From Acidimicrobiaceae bacterium (GTDB lineage: Bacteria; Actinomycetota; Acidimicrobiia; Acidimicrobiales; Ilumatobacteraceae): a DNA stretch of 49,024 nucleotides. The stretch covers positions 1-49,024 of the forward strand of contig BGOG01000015.1 in assembly GCA_003569125.1 (NCBI GenBank), read 5' to 3'. Under the pieces are notes generated by a model, which saw only the letters and a list, made by a program, of their open reading frames with translations, was not told the DNA's origin and made no database searches. Positions 41,817-49,024 of the stretch are shown here, piece by piece. A program made the position numbers and the translations under genes. How positions within the stretch are numbered: the first letter of the stretch is position 1; each line of letters begins with the position of its first letter.

Positions 41817-41912
41817 CTTTCCCATTTTCTCTGCCGCCTCGCCGGCTCGTTAGTACACTTGTATTACACAAGATCAGCGCAGAAGAAATTCTGTTTAACC
41901 ACTGGTAAAAGT

Positions 41913-41940
41913 AAGGGCGGCACCGAAATGTGTCGCCCTT
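41913..41940. terminator. Bidirectional terminator hairpin between P450 and cupredoxin genes
   Basis: An 11-base-pair stem (AAGGGCGGCAC with GTGTCGCCCTT, one G-T pair) and a 6-base loop lie between convergent genes. It is followed by GTTATTT on the plus strand and by ACTTTTACC on the minus strand. A related hairpin occurs at 46555-46575 with nearly the same loop and right flank. Confidence 0.7.
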
Positions 41941-41953
41941 GTTATTTAGTTGG

Positions 41954-42394
41954 TTACGAAACGACTTCGAAACCCAGGTGCATGCCATTCTTGTAGTGAC
42001 CTGGCAAATTGCAAACGAGTTGGTACTTTCCGGCCGCAAGATTGAGGGTCAAAGTTTCAGTAGTTCCAACTTTGAACTCACCAATTTCGTCGATTACTTC
42101 GAGGCCCTCTGCCGGCTCAGGAAAGTGATCACCATCGAGCGGAATCTCACCAACTGCAATGTCGGTCTTAACTACGAGAAACTCGTGACCGATTGTGCCG
42201 TCATTGGTAACCGTGAACTTAACTTCGCCAACTTTTGCTGCAACTGCACTTGTCTCGACGCCCCATTCGTGAAGGTGACCAGTGATGTCATTGCTGATAC
42301 CGCTCTCGGCGGCGTTTCCGTCTGCGCCGCAACTAACAAATAGAGCAGTTGAAATGAGCACTACCGCCGAAATTCTGATAATTCGTAAGTTCAT
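41954..42394 (-). CDS. Cupredoxin-like copper lipoprotein
   Basis: This is a 146-residue exported protein. It has a lipoprotein signal (membrane segment, then a lipobox 'ALFVSCG', Cys about 22). The cupredoxin copper site is complete: His in 'GTIGHEFLVVKT' and Cys-His-Met in 'LVCNLPGHYKNGMH' (C-N-L-P-G-H-x4-M). The protein thus has a type-1 or related copper centre at the cell surface, for electron transfer or copper handling. It is single-gene and divergent from the MMPL transporter gene. Confidence 0.88.
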   Translation of the reverse strand: MNLRIIRISAVVLISTALFVSCGADGNAAESGISNDITGHLHEWGVETSAVAAKVGEVKFTVTNDGTIGHEFLVVKTDIAVGEIPLDGDHFPEPAEGLEVIDEIGEFKVGTTETLTLNLAAGKYQLVCNLPGHYKNGMHLGFEVVS

Positions 42395-42456
42395 ATTTCC
42401 CCTGTCGAACTAGTGCACAATCTACTAAGTGTTGGGAGTCACTTACGATTCAACAA

Positions 42457-42481
42457 GCGCATATCTATAAGTGATATACGC
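42457..42481. promoter_or_regulatory. Candidate operator upstream of the MMPL gene
   Basis: The arms GCGCATATC (42457-42465) and GATATACGC (42473-42481) form an inverted repeat with one mismatch and a 7-base centre. A perfect palindrome GATCGCGCGATC follows directly at 42483-42494. Both lie in the 126-base divergent gap, 27-64 bases before the MMPL start. TetR-type control would be typical for such transporters (inference). Confidence 0.45.
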
Positions 42482-42520
42482 TGATCGCGCGATCGCCCAG
42501 CTCGAAGAAAGCCCCTAATT

Positions 42521-44774
42521 ATGTTGATAAAGCTTGCCCGTTTTAGTGTCCGCCACCGTCGATTAATGGTCGGTTTCTGGGTCATTTTGCTCGTCGCCCT
42601 CGGTGCAATCTCAAACTCGGTCGGCACGAACTTTGCCACCGAATTCGAACTTCCCGCTAGCGAGTCAAACGATGTACGAAACCTGCTCAGCGCCAACTCG
42701 TCTGATCGCGCAGGTTTCAGCGGGCAAATCGTTTTCACCTCGCCATCGGGCATCGCTACTGACGAAGTTAAAGCAAAGATGTCGGCGCTCTTCGCCGAAG
42801 TTGCAACACTTGAAGGCGTCTCGGTGATTAGTCCGTTTGACACACAAGGGCAAATCAACCAGTCGGCCACGACAGCGTTCGCGACAATTGATGTCTCTCT
42901 TCGTTCGCAAGAAGAGATCATCAAACTTGGTGAAGACATTCGTGCTCTCGGCGAAAAATTTGCACTTGATGGTTTACGAATCGAATACGGTGGAGAAGTT
43001 TTCGCTGGCTTTGAGCTTCCCGCGAGCGAACTCTACGGTCTGATCGCTGCAATTATTATTTTGGTTCTCGCGTTCGGCTCGGTTTTGGCGATGGGTCTGC
43101 CAATCGGCACTGCAATTCTCGGGCTTGGCATCGGCACATCGGTGGTCGGCATCCTCAGTCAAGTCGTCAGCATGCCTGACTTCACAACTTCGCTCGTGGC
43201 AATGATCGGGCTCGGTGTCGGCATTGACTATGCACTATTCATAGTCACGCGTTATCGCGAATGTCTCGCCGATGGGCTCAGCGTCGAAGACTCGGTCGTC
43301 GAAGCAGTCGACACTTCTGGTCGCGCAGTTATTTTCGCTGGTATCACCGTAATAATTTCGTTACTCGGGCTATTGTAATGGGGTTATCATTTGCTCGCGG
43401 TTTAGCAATCGGCGCAGTCATCGGCGTTTTGTTTATGATCATCGCGTCGATCACGTTTTTACCGGCGCTTCTTGCAATGGTCAAACATCGTGTTGACGTC
43501 ACAACTCGTGCGGCACTTATTGCACTCGTGGCATTCGTATTGATTGCGCTTGTTGCAGTGATCAAAGAGTCATTGAAAATATTTTTAGTCGGTCTCGCAG
43601 TGACTGTCTGTATCACGCTCGTCAGCTTGGTCTTTAAACCCTTGCGCATGCCAATTAAACATCGCCCTAAAAAAGCTAAAGAACTTACATTTTGGTATCG
43701 CTGGAGTCGATTTATTCAGCGCCGTCCGTGGGTTGCAGCAATTAGTGCAACAGCAGTGTTGCTCGTGCTCGCATCTCCGCTCGCATCAATTCGACTTGGT
43801 TTCGGTGACAACGGCAATGCACCAACCGATTCAACAGTTCGTAAAGCATTCGACATGGTTGCAGAAGGTTTTGGGCCTGGCTTTAACGGGCCGTTATACA
43901 TAACCGTGCAGGGCGAAACCGCAGCGCAACCAGCAAAACTTGAAGCATTCGTCGCAACGATAAATTCAACCGACGGCGTCGCATATGCACAAGCAGTGCC
44001 CGCATCTGCAGATGGGTCGTTGTCATTAGTCATTGCTTATCCGACAACAGCACCACAAGATGAAGCAACGTCGCGCCTAGTTAAATTCTTGCGTAGCGAT
44101 GTAATCGCGCAATCTGGTGTTGATGCAAAAGTTGGCGGCTTCACAGCAGCAGGCACAGATTTCGCCACCGCTATCGGTTCGCGAATGCCATATCTATTCA
44201 TCGGCGTGCTCTCGCTTTCATTTTTATTATTGATGGCAGTGTTCCGCAGTTTGCTTGTACCGCTAAAAGCAGTAATCATGAATTTGCTTTCAATCGGTGC
44301 TGCTTATGGTGTGCTCGTTGCAGTATTTCAGTGGGGGTGGGAATCAGCCTGATCGGTGTTGGCAAAGCGGGGCCAATCGAGTCGTGGGCACCGATGATGT
44401 TATTCGCAATCGTGTTCGGGCTTTCTATGGATTACGAAGTGTTTTTGCTTTCGCGAGTAAAAGAAGAATATGACCGCACCGGCGATAACGCCACAGCAGT
44501 TGCCGATGGTCTCACTGCGACTGCGCGTGTAATCACCGCGGCTGCATTGATCATGGTGTTCGTGTTCGGCGCTTTCGTGCTCGGCTACGACCGACAACTA
44601 AAACTTTTCGGTCTTGGTCTTTCGGTCGCAGTGTTCATCGACGCCACGATCGTGCGCATGGTTCTTGTGCCAGCAACGATGGAGTTACTTGGTGATCGCA
44701 ACTGGTGGATACCAGCGTGGATCAATAAGCTTTTGCCGAAGATTGATGTCGAAGGTCACCACCACACAAAATAG
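42521..44774 (+). pseudogene. MMPL-family transporter, two frameshifts
   Basis: This is an RND-type membrane transporter of the actinobacterial MMPL group, about 750 residues when joined. The start reads 'LARFSVRHRRLMVGFWVILL' and the first helix bundle has 'GLGVGIDYALFIVTRYRE' (the proton-relay Asp-Tyr motif). The second half repeats it as 'FGLSMDYEVFLLSRVKEEYD'. Breaks: near 43373, where one more T would turn 'CTATTG' into 'CTATTTG' and restore 'LLGLFVMG'; and near 44335, where one more G restores 'GWGISLIGVG'. Both are homopolymer losses. In mycobacteria relatives export lipids; otherwise the substrate is unknown. The gene is probably intact in the cell. Confidence 0.85.
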
Positions 44775-44782
44775 CTAGTTCG

Positions 44783-46458
44783 CTAATTGCGCCGACGCTG
44801 ATCGTCGCGTCGTCGCTGATCGTCGCGTCGCGTTGCCTGTCGATCTCGCTGTGCCGGTTCGTCACGTCTCGGTTGAACTCGGCGTGGCGATTCTGACTCT
44901 GTGCTAACTGAAATATTCTGTGAGATCTGATCAAACAGTTGTCGCAATGAACTTGCCTGCGCGCGCGTTTGTTGCGTATTGATAATTGAATTTGGGTCAC
45001 TAGCAAGTAGGCCAACGAAAGTTTCAGCGACAATTAGCGATCCGACCGGTCCGAGTCGAAATGGCCCTCGTTGTTGACCGACAATCGCACCGTCAACAAC
45101 TCGATATGCCGATGCCGTTGACTCGGCAAGAATGTTATGCCCAAAGCGGTGTTTTGCCAGCAAGACTTGGCGCCAGTTTTGTTATCGGGGTCGCCTCTGT
45201 TGCGACTCCAGTTGCTTTGCCGATCAAAATTTCGTCGTCGCGCAAAACACGAACGCCGAGTGCACGAGCAACATCTTGGCCCGTCGGTAAACCCAGTTGT
45301 GATGAGCGCAAAAGATTTCTTTTCGCTAAGTTTGCAGGCCCTGCCGAAGTTACCGGCAGTGGCAACAGACTCAACGAGTTTGTTATTGAAGCGTCAATTT
45401 TGTAACTGCTTTGCACGCCTGTCTCTGATCGTCCGCTGCGGCTAAAAAATCGCGACCAATCGATCCCAAAATTTGAAGGTGCAGCACTAAAACCAACAAG
45501 GTCGATACCTGGCGTGCCGAATGATCCGCTGAAAACTGGCAGTCGGTCAACTTCACTATTGATGCGATATAGACCGCGAACTTGTGAATGTCCGAAGCGG
45601 TAAGCGGCAACAGCAAATTCAACTGGCATCTGCATGCAAGATGAATAAAACGACAAGTTCGCAGTGAGGCTCCCATTATTGTTAGACAAGACACGTTCGA
45701 GTATGCGGCGGTCAATAATCTTTGGCAGATTAATCGAGCACAACTAATTGTTGGTACTGCGCAACTACTGCTTTGCGCGCGTTAGAAAAACCTCAGTGTT
45801 TGAAAGTTGCGGTTGCTCTCGCAAGATGCGATCAACTTGTTGGTTGTGTAGTCGGATAAACATTGAGTGGGATACCCAGCCGACAATGCGATTTTTCATC
45901 ATTGCGCGGGTCACCAACTATTGCTTGACCTCTTGAATCTCGTGGCAAGTCCCGAGCGCCAGTGTCGGTGCTACCTGTCAATAGTTTTGCCTTCGAGTAG
46001 ATGCATCGCGTCTGCGTTATATAACTTGCCGAAGTTACAGGGCCAGAGCCGTAAAGCGAATCAAGGTCAAATTGCGGTGTTCGCAAATTAACCAGAGACG
46101 AGACATCTGTTGCGCTTGTCAGGTCGTTTGGCCTGTCGTCAAGCGTCAGGTCGTGATCAACGAATTGGCCAAAATATGTGTATCCGGCTGGTATGTCCAG
46201 ATTTTTCTTCTGCATCAATTTCAGTTTCTGGCGTCGGGTCAACCTCAGGCTCGGCCATTATCGCCTTTAGTAAGAGCGTCGATTTCGGATGTACTAAACG
46301 TGGCTGCAGGTAAATTTGCGAACATTCTTCCATAGCCGTTTGTCGGCATCGAGCAAGTGCCGCAAGCGCTTGAGGTTGATTCAAATGCGCCTGCTACCGA
46401 ACTCGTGATGGTGCTCAATCACAATCATAGAAATGGTAAGAATTCGCTTGCGGATCAT
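44783..46458 (-). pseudogene. Animal-type haem peroxidase, multiply frameshifted
   Basis: This is a secreted-looking haem peroxidase of the peroxidase-cyclooxygenase superfamily. Pieces in order: ATG 46458 'IRKRILTISMIVI' (possible signal), 'TNGYGRMFANLPAATFSTSE', 'PAGYTYFGQFVDHDLTLDDR' (distal His), 'VGDPRNDE', 'HSMFIRLHNQQVDRI', 'PVEFAVAAYRFGHSQVRGLY' (proximal His), 'LAKRNLLRSSQLGLPTGQDV' and 'ESTASAYRVVDGAIVGQQRG'. At least five indels separate them (near 46400, 46270, 46200, 45750 and 45150). The C-terminus is a charged tail with a repeated RRDDQR unit. With all catalytic segments conserved, read error is the likelier cause. It may form hypohalous acids or oxidise phenols (family knowledge). 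Confidence 0.78.
44796..44831 (-). repeat. 18-base tandem repeat encoding RRDDQR units
   Basis: Two adjacent 18-base copies beginning CGCTGATCGTCGCGTCG differ only in the last base. They encode the repeated hexapeptide RRDDQR at the very end of the haem peroxidase, just before the stop. The tail is strongly charged and unlike the rest of the enzyme; it may aid surface attachment or be a slippage product. Confidence 0.7.
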
Positions 46459-46554
46459 GATCGGTTCCTGTTCTTGATGTCGGGTTGCATAAATAATACG
46501 CGACAAATTAAGAGCCTGATATGAGTTAGTTAAGAAAAAGTAAAGAAAGTATCG

Positions 46555-46575
46555 GCGGCAACAGCAATGTGTCGC
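46555..46575 (-). terminator. Hairpin downstream of the MFS gene
   Basis: GCGGCA (46555-46560) pairs with TGTCGC (46570-46575) with one G-T pair. On the minus strand the T-rich stretch TACTTTCTTTACTTTTTC follows, as in an intrinsic terminator of the MFS gene at 46625-47853. The block 46553-46587 resembles 41917-41947 over most of its length (AATGTGTCGC-CTTG-TATTTA). Confidence 0.5.
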
Positions 46576-46624
46576 TCTTGCTATTTACGGCCACTTTAAG
46601 GCAGAGTTTTGTGCGGGCGTCTAA

Positions 46625-47853
46625 TTAATCGCTGAGTGTTTGCGAGTCAGGCGTGACGAGCCGTAGGCAGCAAACATGCAACACACACCAGCGGATTACA
46701 AACGATGACTTATACGAGCCAGTCGTATCGCGCAAATAACCCGCACCAGTTGCAGCAACTGCAGCGCCGACTTGATGCCCTGCAAAAACCCATCCATATA
46801 CAAGCGGGCCACGCTTCACACCGAATCGCTCAACACAAAGCGCAACTGTTGGCGGCACCGTGGCAACCCAGTCGAGCCCATACAACATCATGAAACCCGC
46901 CAAGTCCGAAAACCGCCTTGAGTCAACGTCGGGTCAAGAAAAGCAAAACTCACCCCGCGTATCGCATAATAAAAAATCAATAATTTCGCAGGATCATAAC
47001 GATCGGTGAACCAGCCACTCGCAATCGTGCCGATCACATCGAAGCCCACCGATCAACGCCAAGTATCCGGCTGCAGTTGTTGCAGCAACGTGATGGTCAT
47101 GATCGGCTGACAAGAAATGTGTTTGATATGAGTCCGTTAGTTGATAACCGCAAACAAAGAACGATCCCCAAAGCAACCAAAAATATTGTCGCGGTCGGGC
47201 ATCGTTTAGTGCGCTCATCGCCGAGCGAATCGGGTTCGTTAGCGCAGTAGGCGACTCATAATCGTCGGGTGCGCCGTATGCAAGATTCCGATATCGGCAG
47301 GCGAGTTGCGCAAAAAGAAACCAACGACGGGTACAACCGCGAGCGCGCAAAATGCAATCGTTACGCCAACGGTTCGCCAGCCGTGTGCAGCCGCAAGTCG
47401 TGTTAGTAGTGGAAGAAAAACAAGTTGCCCAGATGCAGACGCCGCAGTAAGTGCACCCATTACGAGTCCGCGTCGTGCAACAAACCAACGAGCGCAATTG
47501 TTGAAGCGAATACTGTTGCCATGCAACCAGAACCCGTGCCAACAAACCTGCACCCCACAAAAGATAAAGGTGCCAAGGTGCTGTCATTTGCGTGGTGCCA
47601 AGTGCGCCGAGACTAATTATTAATAGCGCAATAAATTGTGATTCGTCGCAACCCAAATCGCATTTTGCAATGCCGCCGCAAACGGGGCCGATGAACCGAA
47701 TAATAAAACATTGATGCGACGGCGGTGCCGATCGTGCCGCGTCCCCCAGCCGAACTCATCGTGCAATGGGTCGATCAATATGCTCGTGTTGAAACGAAAC
47801 CCAGATGCGCCGAGCAATGTGATGAAAGCGACGAAAAAGATCACCCCACGCAT
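46625..47853 (-). pseudogene. MFS transporter (monocarboxylate/oxalate-formate-like), multiply frameshifted
   Basis: Fragments of one major facilitator permease lie in three frames. The start from ATG 47853 reads 'GVIFFVAFITLLGASGFRFN' and 'LIDPLHDEFGWG'. Then 'ARWFVARRGLVMGALTAASA' and 'SGQLVFLPLLTRLAAAHGWR' (motif typical of this branch), 'RNSPADIGI', 'QYFWLLWGSFFVCGYQLTD', and 'LYGLDWVATVPPTVALCVER' with 'GPLVYGWVFAGHQVGAAVAA' at the end. At least five indels break it. Recognisable permease segments persist from end to end, so this is probably read error rather than decay. A hairpin lies beyond its stop. Confidence 0.72.
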
Positions 47854-47915
47854 AATGCGGTTTCTTTTGTTGACTTCACTCTAAAAACAATAGCCATCAT
47901 TGTTGATCGCCTAGC

Positions 47916-49024
47916 ATTGTCCTAATCAAAGCATCTCAACAACAAACTACGAATCTAAAGTTATTCTTTATAAGTCTCGCAATTCTTTTTGCCACAACGA
48001 ACTTGCCGGCGAGTGCGGCGACTTCGGGTGGCAAGTGCGCCAAAGTTGGTCAAACTCAAACAACTAAGAGTATTAGTTATGTTTGCGTAGCGTCTGGCAA
48101 AAAAAAAACGGTGTGGCCCAAGTTAAGACGTCCTCAACAAAAGTACAACGACAGCCACCACCACGACCACAGTTGCAGCAGAAAAATATGTTGCCCCCGA
48201 CTACAACAGGCGCTAGCACCGACGATTGCAAACTCGTCGAAGCCAGCCCCGAACGTAAAAAATGGGGGAAACATTTTCGTCGCCTTCCCTCCATCGGCGG
48301 CAATCTCGAACCAAACCGGCACATTCAAAGTCGCGCTCGATGCAAATCGATTGGGCCGACTTGCCAGGTGAAGCAAACCCTCTTGCACGTGCAACCGATC
48401 AGATGAAACTTTTTACCGATTGGTATTGACACGGTTTCTGAGGGCAAAGTTCATTTGTCTGGTCGACATACGACAAATATGTTCGCGTGCCCGGTTCGGC
48501 CCTGACATACAAACAAGCGCAGTCAGGTGGAGGAGATGCGATGGCGATTGCGGGCGATCGCCGCGGCTGATCCATTTATTGACTTCACTGGGTTCGAGCG
48601 GTCTACTTCTTGCCACCGAAAGGTCACCAAGTTTTCGTCGAAAGTTCGCAGGCATTCAAAGATTTAATCTCATGGCGCCAATACCGACCAACGAGGGTTC
48701 GATTATGAATTACGCATTGGCTGGCGCTACTTTGATGTCTCGCCAAGAAACTATTGGAGTTATTGGGTGCATGAGACGGGTCACATGTTAAGTTGCCCGA
48801 CTTGAAATACAACTGGAACAATCCATGGCGAGGTTGAACTTGCAGTGCCAATTGTCCGTTTTAGTGGGTTCGATATGTTGTCAAGTCAAGATGGTCCATC
48901 GCGCACACCTCAGCAGTTGGCTGCGTTGATAATCGGCTGGTTGCCCGCCGAGTCGCTTTATTGTCAGAACTACGCGAACTTGACCAAGACAACAATCATG
49001 TTGAATCCAATCGATAATCGAACG
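47916..49024 (+). pseudogene. Secreted zinc metalloprotease (M6-like), frameshifted, cut by window edge
   Basis: The first frame gives a signal-like stretch 'LKLFFISLAILFATTNLPAS' ending in Ala, then 'GGKCAKVGQTQTTKSISYVC', a Cys-bounded unit similar to that in the Rieske protein, and a Thr-rich linker (about 48150-48170). In other frames follow 'FVAFPPSAAISNQTG', 'FTDWYDTVSEGKVHLS'-like text, 'DPFIDFTGFE', 'PPKGHQVFVESSQAFKDLIS' and the zinc motif HETGH (codons at 48770-48784) in 'YWVHETGHML', with 'SGFDMLSSQDGPSRTPQQLA' after it. The layout suits actinobacterial M6-type exoproteases. At least six indels are present, no clean start codon is visible, and the end is outside the window. Confidence 0.6.

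Overview
The window looks like a piece of an actinobacterial chromosome of moderate GC, most likely an aquatic Acidimicrobiia/Ilumatobacter-type lineage. That placement is inference. It rests on an F420-type LLM oxidoreductase, IclR regulators, a cytochrome P450 with its own [3Fe-4S] ferredoxin, Ser/Thr-rich YceI and cupredoxin exoproteins, and frequent GTG/TTG starts. No rRNA or tRNA gene, CRISPR array, transposase or phage gene was seen. Genes are tightly packed and no gap exceeds about 210 bases.

Layout. 1-3.9 kb: four broken genes (OafA-like acyltransferase, amidase, acyl-CoA thioesterase, LLM oxidoreductase). 3.9-10.6 kb: a heterodimeric ABC exporter pair, a class III aminotransferase and peptide chain release factor 3. 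10.6-31.6 kb: a large aromatic-catabolic island. 31.6-42.4 kb: membrane and redox genes, an ABC-F protein, an acyl-CoA ligase, a 2-oxoglutarate oxygenase, ferredoxin plus P450, and a cupredoxin. 42.5-49 kb: an MMPL transporter, an animal-type haem peroxidase, an MFS transporter and a secreted metalloprotease, all frame-broken.

The island reads as a near-complete lower pathway for para-dihydroxylated aromatics (hydroquinone, hydroxyquinol). It carries three unrelated ring-cleavage enzymes: a PcpA/LinE-type VOC dioxygenase (11523), a two-subunit HapCD-type hydroquinone dioxygenase (18495-19987) and an intradiol hydroxyquinol 1,2-dioxygenase (30268). A HapE-type semialdehyde dehydrogenase, maleylacetate reductase, CatIJ 3-oxoadipate CoA-transferase and PcaF-type thiolase take the products to acetyl-CoA and succinyl-CoA. 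A five-gene HAAT-type ABC importer sits inside the same forward transcription unit, which seems to run from 18495 to about 32510. Two IclR regulators flank the first half. A leftward side branch (VOC protein, family III CoA-transferase, citrate-synthase-like lyase, four-helix membrane protein) and a MetE-like methyltransferase have no obvious place in the known pathway. A shared inverted repeat, TGTCC-N7-GGACA, lies just upstream of three of these transcription units.

Reading frames are intact through most of the interior but heavily broken in the first 4 kb and last 6.5 kb. Most breaks that can be resolved are single-base losses in homopolymers, so the window behaves like an incompletely polished long-read contig with weak ends. 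Broken genes should be treated as probably intact in the organism unless resequencing says otherwise.
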